Assembly (NCBI GenBank): GCA_032716605.1
Contig: CM064501.1
Location: 20,688,687 to 20,752,686, forward strand
Direction of reading: 5' to 3'
DNA: 64,000 nt
DNA from: Paralithodes platypus
Taxonomy: Eukaryota; Arthropoda; Malacostraca; Decapoda; Lithodidae
The notes under the pieces were generated by a model. It was not told the origin of the DNA and searched no databases. It worked only from the letters and a program-made list of their open reading frames with translations. The number at the start of each line of letters is the position of its first letter. Positions within the stretch are counted from its first letter, which is position 1. Below are positions 44,264 to 55,466 of the stretch, in pieces. The position numbers were made by a program, and so were the translations under genes.

Positions 44264-45141
44264 TATCGGTTTAGGTAAGGTGCGTGAAGGAGGTGTGTGA
44301 GAAGGAGGGTGTGTGTGTGTTGTATGGCTTGGGTCTTTAGTGTCAGAACGGGGTGTTGTTTTTGTATAACTGTCTTTAAATCTGATGGGTCTGTTGATTA
44401 TTCTACCTTTGGAGGTCCTGGTGGGAAGGTAGATGTTTGTCGTGGGACTTGAGTCGCTCGACGATGTTTTATATTGAGGGGAAGAACGTTTTACAGGTGG
44501 AGGGCATTTATTGGGGGCGAGGTCGGGGGTTATTTGAGAGGTAGATGCGTGTGGAGGGTTTTGTTGGGTGATGGTGGTAGGCGGAATGGAAGAGGATTTG
44601 GTGGGGGTATGTATGGGGGTTCTCTCAGGGGCAACTTTTTGGAGGGATGTTTTAGGGCGGGGTTGGTTGGGGGTTCGATGAGATGAGGAGGTTGGTTGAT
44701 GTGTGGGTGGGGTCGCGGGGATAGTGGAGGGGAAAGGGGTGGATGCGGGGGGGGCTAGACGGGTTGGTAGGGAGTGGAGATTTAAGTTGGAGGGTTGGGG
44801 GTAGGGACGTGTGTGGGGTGTGTTCTTTGGTGAGGTCGGTGATTTGCTGGTGGTGGAAGTAGGCGGTTTTATGGGAGTTTGGTGGGGGGGTAGATCTCGC
44901 AGGTCATTCGGGGTAATGAGGTGGGGGTTGAGAGGGGATGAGGTTGAAGAGGAAGGTATATGGGGGCGTGGGGGTTGTTACTTCTGGAATATAGTTAGAG
45001 GGTTTATGGTGTTTACTGGTGATTATTCGTCTTCTTTCCTTTTGTGGAGGAGAATTCGACGAAGAAGAAGAAGAGGAGGAGGAGGGTAGTGGTCTGACAG
45101 CCCTAAGGAACTTGGTTAGCAGGGTGTGTTTTCTGGAGGTT
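44264..45141 (-). other. Pro-rich spacer between integrase tail and ORF3 in element E
   Basis: This is G-rich on the plus strand and Pro/Thr/Ser-coding on the minus strand in several frames, interrupted by stops. No domain was recognised. Element A has a comparable Pro-rich stretch at 1638-2312. Confidence 0.5.
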
Positions 45142-45843
45142 TTAAAAGATTTTTGTCGTGGGCGTAAGTTGTAGCGTGAGGTTACTGAGGTAGATTGTGT
45201 GGTGCGTTTGGGTGTGTACTTGGTTTTGGGTGGGGGGGGGTTTTCTTACTGTGGTGCCTGGGGGAGGTATCTCAGGGCTAGACGGGAGGGTTTCTGTTGT
45301 GGTCGGGGTTGTGGGTGGAGGTTTTCGTACTTGGATAAGTTGGGGAGGTACTTGACTATCAGAAGTGAAAGAAGGTGTCATGGTGGAGGAGGGTGTGATA
45401 GTGGGGGCTTGGGGTTTGTGGAGGTTAGTTTGGGGGGTATGTTGAGGAATGATTTGTCGGTTCGGTGTCGGAGGGCTTAGGCCCTTAGGGGTTTGTATGG
45501 GAATATTCATAGCCTGAGTGGAAGGGTTAGTAGGGGTGTTTAATTCCGGGTCAGACGTGTGGGGTGGGGTATTGTCTTGTGGTTTTAGAGGTTTAAACGC
45601 TCGGACGAATCTAGGTCGGAACGTGCGAGTCACGCCGTGATAATCGATGGTGACTTGATAGGCGTTTGGGACTTGTATGATGGTGTAGGGCCCGACATAG
45701 CGAGGGCCTAATTTGTTGGTGACAGGGAGGTTGGCTACCATTACGGTGTCATGGATGGCAAAAGGGTTTTTGTCATCGGGGTTATCAGTTTTGGTGTCTT
45801 GACAGGTTTGGGCGGTATGGAGGGTGTTTTGCAGATGTTGCAA
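45142..45843 (-). pseudogene. Element E integrase C-terminal GPY/F domain and Pro-rich tail
   Basis: After PDDKNPFAIHDTVMVANLP the frame reads NKLGPRYVGPYTIIQVPNAYQ, the GPY/F module, then ~150 residues of Pro/Thr-rich tail. It overlaps the integrase core frame (45741-46454) by about 100 bp in another phase. A frameshift, or a single-base loss, separates core and tail in this copy. The Pro-rich tail lacks cysteine clusters or a chromodomain signature. Confidence 0.85.
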
Positions 45844-46640
45844 TGGGTCAATTGTGGAGGTGGTGGAGGGGAGGTGAGCGTGATGGTGGAACGGCAGTAA
45901 CAGGGGGGTACGCCGTAAACACGTTCATGAGGGGAAATACCGTCTTCTCGGGGACAGGTGTTCATGCCCCATTGTATCATCTTTAGTTGTGATGGCCAGT
46001 CTGAGGTGTTAAGAGCAATCATTTTTGTACGTAACTGGTTGTTGATGGTGCGATGGCTGCGTTCGCATATAGCATTTCCTTGAGGCCAGTACGGGGATGA
46101 GTGTTTAATCTTAATACCACATTGTTGGGTGAACTGGTGCCAAACGTGTCCACTAAACTCGGGGGCATTGTCGGATAGAAGAGCAAGGGGAAGGCCGAAT
46201 ATAGGGAACACTTCTGTGGCAAGCAGTGTGGCGACTGTGGTGGCTGTGTGGTCTTTACCTGGGCAGGCTATTAACATTTTTGAATATACGTCAACAAATG
46301 TGACGATATAGCGGTTGCCAGCGTAAGAAGGAAACGGGCCCATGATGTCGAGGGATAAGACTTGGAACGGTTTGTTAGCAGACATGGTACCAGCTGGGCC
46401 TGGGGTGCGTGATCTATCCTTCCCCAATAAACAAGGTTTGCAGGATTCTGTCACTCATTGTGCAATTTTGGAGGGGTTGGGGGTCCAGTATTGATCTGTG
46501 AAGATTTTTAACATCTTCTTTTGTCCAAGGTGTATGCCGTTTCCCTCGTGGATGGCAATCATGTAGTCGTGGGCAATGGTGGGGTCTAAGATTATGTGAC
46601 CAGAGTCTGTGGCAAGTTGATCTCCCCAGCGAGTCAGTTT
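45741..46640 (-). pseudogene. Element E integrase (zinc-binding region and core)
   Basis: The zinc-binding part (HIILDPTIAHDYMIAIH, then ESCKPC) lies at 46450-46640 and is split from the core by a TGA at about 46455. The core has LSLDIMGPFP, LLSDNAPEFSG and NAICERSHRTINN, giving all three D,D,E residues, and TFVDVYSKMLIACPGK. Unlike element A, no catalytic residue is missing. Only the internal stop and the phase change from the RT frame prevent a continuous product. Integrase would insert element cDNA. The ATTAC duplication fits the 5-bp staggered cut of gypsy integrases. Confidence 0.92.
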
Positions 46641-46651
46641 CCTGAAGACAT

Positions 46652-47968
46652 TTAACGGTATCCAGGGTGGTCTGATTCTTGTTTCCCAAGATTGAATAAG
46701 GGAGAATTATGTTGGGGGATGGGGGTAGATAAAAGCTCCGTGTTTTGTAAGGCGGATAGGTAGGTGGGGGGGTCTTTTGGTACTGGCAAACGTGACAGGG
46801 TGTCTGCATTGGTGTGAAGTTTTCCTGGACGATACTGTATTGTAAAATCGTAGTCCTCTAGTGTCTCCCTCCAACGTACCAAAATGGCTGAGTTGGTTTC
46901 GCATTTACGTAACCATTGCAAAGATTGATGGTCGGTGATTATATCGAGTTTTGCGCCCAGCACAAATGACCGGAAGTGGCTGAGTGCCCAAATGATCCCT
47001 AAGCACTCTCTCTTGGTGGCTTCATAATTCTGTTGTGCTTGGTTGAGGGTGGAGCTGGCATACGCTATCACATGTTCCTCTCCGTCTCTGACTTGAGCTA
47101 AAACTGCACCAATGGCGTACAGAGATACGTCGGTATAAAGACGGAAAGGTTTATGGTAATCAGGGAAAGCGACAATAAGGGCTTGGATTAGCTTTTGTTT
47201 CAAAGTGTTAAACGCGAGGTCTCTTTCAGGTGTCCAGGTGAACGGGGTGTCTTTGTGGGTGAGTTGGTGGAGGGGTCTGGCTATGGTGGCAAAGTGGGGG
47301 ACGAAACGTCTGTAGTATGTGGCTAAACCTAGAAACGAACATACTCCTTTAACGGTGGTGGGTGGGGGTTGGTTTTGTATGGCTTGAAGTTTCTTTGGGT
47401 CTGGTGCAATACCATGTTCAGATATTACGTGGCCGAGGAAATCTACCTTATTTCGGGCAATCTCGCACTTTGAGGGTTTTAATTTCAACCCGGCGGCTCG
47501 GATTGTTTGAAGGACTTGTCTCAACCTGAGGAGGTGTTCTTCCCAGGTTGGTGAGTACACAATAATATCGTCTAGATAGGCTAGGCAGGTTTCCCAGGTT
47601 AGGCCATGTAATACCGCTTCCATCAAACGGGAGAAAGTGGCGGGTCCGTTACAGAGGCCAAAAGGTAGGACGTTAAATTCGTAGTGGTGGCCACCACTAG
47701 TGGAAAATGCTGTTTTCTCTTGGTCCTCGGCCTTGATAGGCACTTGCCAATACCCTGCTTGCAAGTCGAGGGTAGTGAACAATCTGGATCCGTATAGGGA
47801 GTCTAGGGAATCGTCTATCCGGGGTAATGGCGTAGCGTCTTTAATGGTTACGTCATTCAACCTCCTGTAATCGACGCAAAAAAGGGTTGACCCATCTTTC
47901 TTTTTTACTAGGACAACAGGGGAAGACCAGGGACTAATGGACGGGATGGCAATACCGGCCTCTAACAT
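46652..47968 (-). CDS. Element E reverse transcriptase-RNase H
   Basis: A continuous 438-codon frame. RT motifs: SPVVLVKKKDGSTLFCVDYR, FTTLDLQAGYWQVPI, NVLPFGLCNGPATFSRLM, CLAYLDDIIVYS (LDD catalytic pair) and CEIARNKVDFLGHVIS. Connection: SFLGLATYYRRFVPHFA. RNase H: RLYTDVSLYAIGAVLAQ (Asp), ATKRECLGIIWAL (Glu), ITDHQSLQWL (Asp) and NADTLSRLPVP. This is the most complete enzyme in the window and could be used to place the element in the Ty3/gypsy tree. It is part of a Gag-Pol polyprotein, so its own start codon is not meaningful. It ends by running out of frame before the integrase. Confidence 0.96.
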   Translation of the reverse strand: MLEAGIAIPSISPWSSPVVLVKKKDGSTLFCVDYRRLNDVTIKDATPLPRIDDSLDSLYGSRLFTTLDLQAGYWQVPIKAEDQEKTAFSTSGGHHYEFNVLPFGLCNGPATFSRLMEAVLHGLTWETCLAYLDDIIVYSPTWEEHLLRLRQVLQTIRAAGLKLKPSKCEIARNKVDFLGHVISEHGIAPDPKKLQAIQNQPPPTTVKGVCSFLGLATYYRRFVPHFATIARPLHQLTHKDTPFTWTPERDLAFNTLKQKLIQALIVAFPDYHKPFRLYTDVSLYAIGAVLAQVRDGEEHVIAYASSTLNQAQQNYEATKRECLGIIWALSHFRSFVLGAKLDIITDHQSLQWLRKCETNSAILVRWRETLEDYDFTIQYRPGKLHTNADTLSRLPVPKDPPTYLSALQNTELLSTPIPQHNSPLFNLGKQESDHPGYR

Positions 47969-48014
47969 CTCTTGGACTTGGCGTTCCTCTTCCTGACGTT
48001 GTATGGGATTTTTT

Positions 48015-48518
48015 CTACGGGATGGTTGTCGTATGGGGGGGGCCTGTGGTGTTAATGATGTGTTGTTCTACATCGGTCTGTCCGATTTCGGTGGGTTGTT
48101 GGGCAAACACGTCACTGAACTCTAGCAATAGGTCGTACATGCCGTGTTTTTGGTGGTCGGATAATGTGTCCGGGAGAGGGGGCAATAGGAGGCTGGTAGG
48201 GGTGTCATTAAAATCTATGGGGAGGTCATCAAAAGTTTCGAGGTCTCCTATAATGAGACCTTTTGGTAATGTCAGGGATTCCTCAGAGATATTTGCCACG
48301 AGAATGTGGTTGATGCGAGCGGAAATGATGGCGGGTTGTAAGAGGCAACGATTGGGGTTGGTGGACGTGGTAGTGGGGGAAAATATCATGTGAGTTTGGG
48401 GTATGGGTCGAAGGTTCACCCATTTTTGATGGCGGGGGGGAATTTGGCATTTATCTTGAACTACAGCTGGGCTAATGATGGTGGGGGATCGACTGGCGAG
48501 CAGGTGCTTGGTACGCAT
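48015..48518 (-). pseudogene. Element E protease-RT linker
   Basis: Contains LVANISEESLTLPKGLIIGDLE and LLEFSDVFAQQPTEIGQ, matching the linker of element A. It is followed at 47968 by RT. One short gap (47969-48014) and a phase change separate them. Confidence 0.8.
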
Positions 48519-48547
48519 AAGGGGGGAAAGGTCACTTTGGAGGGGGT

Positions 48548-49387
48548 CACGCGTGAGGGGAGGATTAACGGCGCGTGTGGGAGGATCAGTGGGGCGCGGT
48601 GTGAGGGAGTTAGAAAACGGAATTTGTTGGAGGGACTGTGGAGGGTTGGTGGTGGAAGAGTGAGGTATAGAAGATGGGTTATTGGTGGAGGACTGATGTA
48701 AGGATTGGTGGTTGTTAGAAGGACGAATTTGGGGAGTTTTGTCGGTGGCAGTGACGGTTTGTTTGGAGTTTATATGGATTTGGTGGTTTTGTTTGTCATG
48801 AGAGGGCGAGTTAAGTGTGGGATTTTGAAGTTTTCTAGGGGTGTGAATTGTGTGGGGGTGGAAGGGAGCTACTGACGGAAAACTGTCACAAGGGGGATTG
48901 GGGTGGGTGTGGAATAGCTGGACATTTCCGGGGGCATGGTGGGAACATAGTTGTGTCCCTCGGTCGGCACGCGTGAGGGGAGGATTAACGGCGCGTGCGG
49001 GCGGGTCAGGGTGGTGAGAGGTGAGCGAGTTAGAAAACGGGATTTGTTGGTGGGACTGCGGAGGGTTGGTGGGGGAAGAGTTAGGTGTAGAACATGGGTT
49101 ATTGTTGGAGGACTGGTGTATTGATTTGGGGTTGTTAACAGGACGAATGTGGGGAATTTTCTTGGTGGCAGTAACGGTCTGGTTAGAGGTTATCTGGGAC
49201 TGGTGAGTTTGTTTGTCATGAGAGGGCGAGTCAAGTGTGGGGTTGTGAAGTTTTCTAGGGGTGTGAATTGTGTGGGGGGGAAAGGGAGCTACTGACGGAA
49301 AACTGTCACAAGGGAAATTGTGTTGGTTGTGAGATAGCTGAACATTTCTGGGGGCATGGGGAAAACATTGTTGGGTACATAGGTCGG
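48548..49387 (-). repeat. 420-bp tandem duplication in the pol linker
   Basis: Two copies start at 48548 and 48968, both with CACGCGTGAGGGGAGG, and share long blocks such as GAGTTAGAAAACGG, TTTGTTTGTCATGAGAGGGCG and CTACTGACGGAAAACTGTC. The period of 420 is a multiple of three. The element strand codes Pro/Thr/Leu-rich sequence (LTRPLMTNK repeated), with a few stops. The copies have diverged by substitutions, so the duplication predates this insertion. Confidence 0.9.
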
Positions 49388-49443
49388 CATTTTCCCTGGA
49401 AACATGTGTACATATACATTTGATAGAATTATGGTTACATATA

Positions 49444-50130
49444 TCAGAGTCTGTCCTGAAAACATGGGAGGTTTTTATCCTGGACAGAGTTACGAGAATT
49501 GAGGGGATTACCGAGAGGAAGTTGCTTGGACTTGTCTTCTTTCGTTTGTTGAGGCATTTTTTTAATGAATTGAGTGATATTTTGAGAGAACTCGGGGCAA
49601 GGGGAGGGTTTAGGAGTTACCCTAGTGCTAGCTGCAACTTGGTAACCCTGACTCAGGGTTTGTTGAGGGGGAAGGTGTTTTTTCTTTTTGTGAATGGGTT
49701 TCTGCGTGATTGGTTTGTCAGAGGCTTTGGGTTGGATTTTTTTTTTTAATGAGATCAGCCTTTGGCCGCAGTCAACCTGGGCCTGGAGTTTTTGAAGGAG
49801 GTCAAGTCCAAGGAAACCATCGTAATGTTTACAGTGGGAGGAAAATACTGTGAACGTGTGATAACAACGAGCATTGGGGGCAGGAGTAGTTACTGACAGG
49901 GGCAAAGTGTCTCCTAGGAGATTTAAGTAAGTATCAGCAGCTGAGATTAGTTCTGCTTTGGTGGTTAACAAGGGGCCAAATAGTCGGTGGTGTTGATCAT
50001 AATAAGACTTGAACAAACATGACTTGGCAGCTCCCGTGTCGATTAACAAGCGGACAGGAATGTCCTTGATTTTGGCCATGTAATAAATGGGGGCAGTGCA
50101 GTCAGTTATGGCGTCCCCCGCCGAGGCCAT
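49444..50130 (-). CDS. Element E aspartic protease
   Basis: The 228-codon frame begins MASAGDAITDC and carries IPVRLLIDTGAAKSCLF with the DTG catalytic triad, then GFLGLDLLQKLQAQVDCGQR, the C-terminal retropepsin hydrophobic motif. A Lys/Gln/Pro-rich tail follows and ends at a stop in sequence that should continue into the linker. It starts 18 bases after the Gag stop in the next region, consistent with a frameshift or readthrough between gag and pol. It would process Gag-Pol. Confidence 0.92.
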   Translation of the reverse strand: MASAGDAITDCTAPIYYMAKIKDIPVRLLIDTGAAKSCLFKSYYDQHHRLFGPLLTTKAELISAADTYLNLLGDTLPLSVTTPAPNARCYHTFTVFSSHCKHYDGFLGLDLLQKLQAQVDCGQRLISLKKKIQPKASDKPITQKPIHKKKKHLPPQQTLSQGYQVAASTRVTPKPSPCPEFSQNITQFIKKMPQQTKEDKSKQLPLGNPLNSRNSVQDKNLPCFQDRL

Positions 50131-50147
50131 CTTGGGCGGGGGGTACT

Positions 50148-51101
50148 TTAAAAATCCTGGGGGTCGGTATCTACCTCCTCCAGGGTTTCCTCGGTATCCT
50201 CTGAGGTCATGATAGGGGCTATTTCTCCAGTGTGCCTTTCCTCCATTTCTTCTTCTTGTCCCAACTCCTCTTCATTTACAGAAATGCGAGGAGTAAAGGG
50301 GCGAGGTTTGGCAGAGTCACGAATTTGATGGAGGGCACACTGAGCATTACAGGCAGGGAAATCATAGGGGTTGATAATTACTAAGGTAGGGTTTTTACTT
50401 TGGTAGGTGTTGTAGGTTTTGTTCCGGTTGAAGATTCTGTGTGGCAGGGTAGGTTGGAACCGGGGTCTACTGGGTTGGGGCTTGCCGAAAGGGTAGGTGG
50501 GTCTGTTGTGGAAGGATGAGGATGGGTAGGCATTCTTGGAGTTTTGGTGGTCGGGGTGCTGCGGGTGCGTGGGAAACCTCTTGATTACAGCGATTTGGGT
50601 GGGTGCTTCTGTGCGCACGGCCAAAATACGTCGGATCGTGATGAGATCTTTTTGGTATCCGACGAAATCGTGCACACGGAAATGGTCTTTTACTGCTGAG
50701 GGCAATATTGATACAAGGTTGACCAGAATCTGCTGCTCTTGTTGTATTCTGGTCAATGTGGGGAAAGAAACTTTTATGTGTTGGGCGATCTTATTCACTG
50801 TGGCATCTAGATCGCCTTCGAATTTAGTGTCTTGGATACGGGTGTGGGCCACGAAAACGCCCAACGAAGGCTTAATGGCTTCTATCACTATTGTGCGAAA
50901 TTCGTCCAATGTGAGAGCAGGGTGCACTTGGTAGGCAACCAGGGAAATGGCTTTTCCCAGGTGCGTTAATGTCACGGCTATTTTTTCTGCATCCGTGGTA
51001 TAAACTAGGTCAAGTACGGGTTTCACTATGTCCATGAACGTTTCGATCTCGTAAGTTTCCCCATCATAATGTGGGAAGGGGATGTGAGAACGGTGCGCCA
51101 T
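50148..51101 (-). CDS. Element E Gag
   Basis: The ATG at 51101 gives MAHRSHIPFPHYDGETYE and a 317-residue protein. The helical core reads LDEFRTIVIEAIKPSLGV, then RIQQEQQILVNLVSILPSAV. A Pro/Arg/Asn-rich basic region and the cluster FPACNAQCALHQ (C-x3-C-x2-H) follow, then an acidic Glu-rich C-terminus. It lacks a standard CCHC knuckle. An upstream extension of the same frame reaches into the LTR (51404) but has no conserved start in element A, so the downstream ATG is preferred. The frame is open, so the particle protein may still be expressed. Confidence 0.92.
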   Translation of the reverse strand: MAHRSHIPFPHYDGETYEIETFMDIVKPVLDLVYTTDAEKIAVTLTHLGKAISLVAYQVHPALTLDEFRTIVIEAIKPSLGVFVAHTRIQDTKFEGDLDATVNKIAQHIKVSFPTLTRIQQEQQILVNLVSILPSAVKDHFRVHDFVGYQKDLITIRRILAVRTEAPTQIAVIKRFPTHPQHPDHQNSKNAYPSSSFHNRPTYPFGKPQPSRPRFQPTLPHRIFNRNKTYNTYQSKNPTLVIINPYDFPACNAQCALHQIRDSAKPRPFTPRISVNEEELGQEEEMEERHTGEIAPIMTSEDTEETLEEVDTDPQDF

Positions 51102-51156
51102 GATGTTATCGTGTTCTGGCTGTTCCAAACTTGCAATGTAATGCAACCTTTTATCC

Positions 51157-51182
51157 GAATCAAGAACCACCGCTGCCGCCAA
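51157..51182 (-). promoter_or_regulatory. Element E primer-binding site
   Basis: The element strand reads TTGGCGGCAGCGGTGGTTC next to the 5' LTR end. It is nearly identical to the segments in both A copies. Confidence 0.75.
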
Positions 51183-54100
51183 TGTTATGCCCTGTTTTTC
51201 TACAGGATTAACTTGGGTAATGTGAGTTCTAACTGACTGGGTATATAAGGCTGCATGCACAATACAAGGTATGAGGAATAGAGAACACAAAATAAACACA
51301 CGGTAACAAGACACACGATCACGTTTATTTAAGAAGGTTAATAGGGAGCATAAGAAAGTATGAATACTCGTACAAGACAAATGATAGAAATGAACCGCTA
51401 GCATTAGTGGATCTGGATGGAGCCTAGTCTCCCACTTCCAACGTTCAGGTATACTCTTCTGATCACTGGTTTGGTTCGCAAGTTTATATACTGGAAGACC
51501 TCAATGTTACTTATGGATTCAATTTCACTAATTAGATTTATTACTGGCAGGTCTGGTGCACAAGTAGTAGTTCACAGACTAGAATTAGACACGCGTATGT
51601 TTTAAAGCACGGGAATTCTAGTAACCTCAGGGGGGGTACTGATCTAAGTTGTATATTCTTATGGCAGAAATACGTAGAACACAAATCAGTGGGCGAACGT
51701 TAGATATCACTAGGGTTTTACTTCTATGTAATAATATCTGGATAAAGGTAATTACGAGAGTTAATGTCGCCTGTTAATTAATAAACACTGATATGCTTAG
51801 CACTTCCCAACTGGAATGGTTATATATGAATTACACTGGGCAAAGATATAGCCACTTCATAGAAAGATTAATAAGTGAATTTCTAATTAGTACTGTAACA
51901 CGTTAGTACTAATAAAGTGAATCTTGGGTAGTGTTTGGTTGGTCTGGTCCTGGTTATCTTGTGTCCGTATGTTGGGGGCTAACGACTGGTTCCGCGGCCG
52001 TCCAGGTGGTCCATATGTAGGAAGTTCTCAAGACGGATCTCTTGGTGATCGTTGCTGGCTACACGCTTATATACCCACTGGTGTGTGTGAAGGTTATAAG
52101 GTGCACGTAGATTTCTTGTACATGGACAGATGCTTCTATCTCGAATCTGCCACGGAGTCTGCCGGCTCTGGAATCTCAAATCTCAGGAACAACACAAGGG
52201 CAGAGCTAGAGGTCAACTTAACCCGGGAGCTGCGGGGAAAGGGGGCCAGCCACTGGTTGGTGTATATCTTTCAACTGATTTTACTGGGGGCGGGGGCTGG
52301 GTTTATAGGCTCGGTTTTGGACCCTGTAGGCCATAGGGATCTCGAGTCTTATGGAATTATTTGAGCTCTCAATAGATACGGGGACTCGGTAAGGTGGTGA
52401 GTACTGTTGTGGCACATGGCTATAGGGAGCCTTCATAATGCGATATAACTGAGCCTTAGTAAGAGGTACTATTTTGGCTATATTGGAAGTATTTAGGGGA
52501 GGGAGACTGGATCTACTTTGCGAGGAGGACTGGGCCAGCTGTGATAGGAGCGTCTCTTATATTACTCAGTCTTTATTCTATGGTATAGCTGAGGTGCTAA
52601 TTTGATTATCCGAGTATGCAAAAAAGGTGAATGGGTTATTGTGGGTTAATAGAGGTTAGTAAAGGGGTTAGTCATGCATGGTTAGTTCATTGATAGGAAG
52701 AATTCCTGTGCTACCTGGCAATGACCCGGAAGTCATAACAGGGGTCAGGTATACCTCCGCAGGGGTGGGGGTCTCCCTCCTCGGGTGGGTAAAAAGGGGT
52801 AGCTGTGCGCCCTCTCTCTGGGATAGTCGTCCGGCGGCTGTGGGTAGGGGCTTGCCATATCACAAGTGTTTGTAATAACCCTCTGTTTATGAGACAGATG
52901 TGGGTGTTCTTAATACCAAAACCGAAGGTGCCTTGACTAGCTGGTTTAATCGGTTGGTTGTTAATTGAATGGCTTGCTGGATGTGGTGGAAGCTGGGTTG
53001 CTAACTCTGCCACATTTATCTGGAAGTATGGCAATAGAAGTTAGTCACTGGCGAGGCGGCTAGCCTCGCACTGCTGATCATTGGGTGCAGGGTTGTGAAT
53101 GGGTTGTGAGGGAATAGATGGCATGCAAAGGGTTAGTAAAGTTCTAATGTTGTTCCAGCCTACTAAGGGAAGGTAGGCTGGATAGGAGTATATATATAAA
53201 AGGTTGGAGAGCGTTAGCAACGGAAAAATCAAGGATCTTCAAGAGGTATGAGGGAGAGGCTAGGTCGGAAAAGAGTCGAGGAGCGCGGGGTGTTAATGAG
53301 AGGGAGAGAGTTCAGGGGACTACGTGGAAGTTTGACCCTAAGGTCTCCGGGCGTGGGGGTGGCATTAGGCTACAGTTGATATTGGAGTTTGGGGGGAAAT
53401 GACAGTGAAAGTACGTTAGCCAAATGCTACCGGGGGATGAGCAAATACGGGGTGGTATATGAGTCTGGAAAAGATAGAATCATGTGGACTGTGGGGCTGT
53501 GGGGGAAAAGGAGGTTAACTATAGGTGTGTGCTTGACTGTGGATAAAGTAGGGAAAAACATGGTGTATTATTACTCGTCAATACGATGGTTATCGATACT
53601 GTTACTCTGACACTATTTCTTGCTGGTCCAGTTGTTCCTGGGAGCTGCGTTTTCTATGATATATACACCAAGAAAACGACAGGTCGTATTGTTAACTTCG
53701 GTATTGTTTCGTGGTGAAAGTGGTCGATACAATGGTAACAGAGGGTTGTATATACAATCCCTGGTTGGGGTAAGCATTAAGTTATAGCATGGTGGCTAAC
53801 ATCTTCAGTCATGGCTGTCTAGGTCTTACGGGAGTAATGGTTCTATATACACTGGTGTACCCATGGGTATCTTAGTTTATTATCAATTAGGACATGGGGT
53901 TGTTAACATACTACTTCTCGGATGGAAGAACATACATAGATTTATGGGGGCGGTTGGTCTTCAGAAACTTAGTCTGGCAAGACAAGGTATTTTAACCCGT
54001 TGAGCCCCGGCTAGTTATAATATTTTGTTCACCCCAGTCCCAAGCCATTTTCACTTATTTTTTTTGTTTGCTAAAATGGAAGACAAGGATGAGAAATGAA

Positions 54101-55466
54101 AAAAAAAACAAAAATAAATCACCTCTGACATTTTTTTTTTTGGGGGGGGGGTGGGTGGGGGGTGGGGGGGGGGGAGCTTCAACAAAATTTGTTGAGCCAA
54201 AATGGAAGAGAATGGTGAGAAATGAACACACAAATAAAAAAAAACTCATTTCGGTCATTTGGGGGGCGGGGGGGGGGGGGGGGGGGTTTCAATAGTTCGT
54301 CTCCCCCGCATGACCACCCGCCCGGGAGCACTAGGGTAAAAACTGAGTATGGCATTGTACGGCATACATCCTAAGGAGTATCTCACATAAATCTCAAACC
54401 TCTAGCTCCCATACGACCGGAGTAATGAAGGTTCAAAGTGGCGGTAAACTAGGGGTGTAAACTATCCCAACTAAGCCCACCACCACCAGCCGCGCGGCTG
54501 TCTCGGCCCGCTCACACCTACGGGCCCGGCTCCCCCACACACTACGGTACCTCCCCCTCCTATTCTCCCGCCATTTCCTACCTTACGAGCCACGTAAGTG
54601 TTTTTTATATGTCGGACGCACGTGATGCGTCGCTGGGAGTTGGTGATCAAAGACTGCCGACGCAACACGTGCGACGCTGGGTCTCAACGGGTTAAGGGGT
54701 GAACATATTATTTCTCGGATGGGAGAACATACATAGATGTATGGGGGCAGTTGGTCTTCAGAACTTAGTCTGGCAAGACAAGGTATTTTAAGGGGTGAAC
54801 ATATTACTTCTCGGATGGAAGAACATACATAGATTTATGGCTGTCTGAACTGGTTGGCATTGGCTCAACCTAGGGACAGGGCATGGGTGTATTAATATGA
54901 ATGTGTATTCCTGTTCATCATCATGTAGGTAGAGTCTGGTGGGTAAGAGGTGTAGGACACGAAGCAAAATGGAGTAGTGTGGACTGTGGATACGAAGGAG
55001 GTGATTGGAAGACGTCTAACAATTGTGGAAAAGTAAATGGAAGAGGTGAACACAATGGCGGATAAAGATAACTAACCTAAGGATTGAATACATAGATTTA
55101 TGGGGGCGATTGGTCTTCAGAAACTTAGTCTGGCAAGACAAGGTATTTTAGGGTATGTTGATATTCATATCCTAACTTAGGGACAGAGCATGGGTGTATT
55201 AACTTAAGGTGTATTTATGTTCATTCTCATGTAGGTAGATGTGTAGGACACGAGGGTAGTGTATACGTGAGGTGTGGGAAAGGTCAGTATTTTAGAAGGG
55301 GTAGGCAGGTGTGGTTTGGAGCTGCTTAGCCCTGCGGGCTTGGGCCTGTCTGAACTGGTTGGCCCGGTCACCTGGTCCTTTCGTTCTGTGGGCCTTTCTT
55401 TCGGGTGTTTCTGTGTGGTGTTCGCTCGTGGCTTCTGTGGTGGGCCTCTCGTTCTGGGGCATTTTA
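51183..55466 (-). repeat. Element E 5' LTR (right copy), 4284 bp including a MITE
   Basis: Aligns with 40187-43743 over its length. The extra ~700 bp are the TTAA element at 53992-54695, giving about 3584 bp for the LTR itself. A further ~20-bp insertion near 52222 (CGGGAGCTGCGGGG) is absent from the left copy. Transcription of the element would start in this copy, on the minus strand. Confidence 0.95.
53992..54695. mobile_element. TTAA-flanked MITE, family 2, second copy (696 bp)
   Basis: Inserted at TATT-TTAA-GGGG. The left LTR has the empty site (GGTATTTTAAGGGGTG). Ends are the same as in the copy at 22690-23374. Extended G runs (54142-54175, 54262-54288) are prone to sequencing error. 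It entered after element E, and is the youngest datable insertion in the nest. Confidence 0.95.

Larger units (their letters stand above)
40187..55466 (-). mobile_element. Element E: complete gypsy-like LTR retrotransposon, 15.3 kb
   Basis: Two long LTRs, a primer site and polypurine tract, plus gag, protease, RT-RNase H, integrase and ORF3 in that order on the minus strand are all in place. Its 5-bp target duplication is exact. Nine differences were counted in the first ~460 aligned LTR bases, roughly 2%, so the insertion is recent by the standards of this window. Even so, pol has an internal stop in integrase and stops in the protease-RT linker. Confidence 0.95.

Noticed and set aside
50148..51404. 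Gag start upstream inside the E LTR (418-codon version)
   Set aside because: The upstream part is LTR sequence also present at 40187-40408 without Gag. Element A Gag aligns only from the ATG at 51101.
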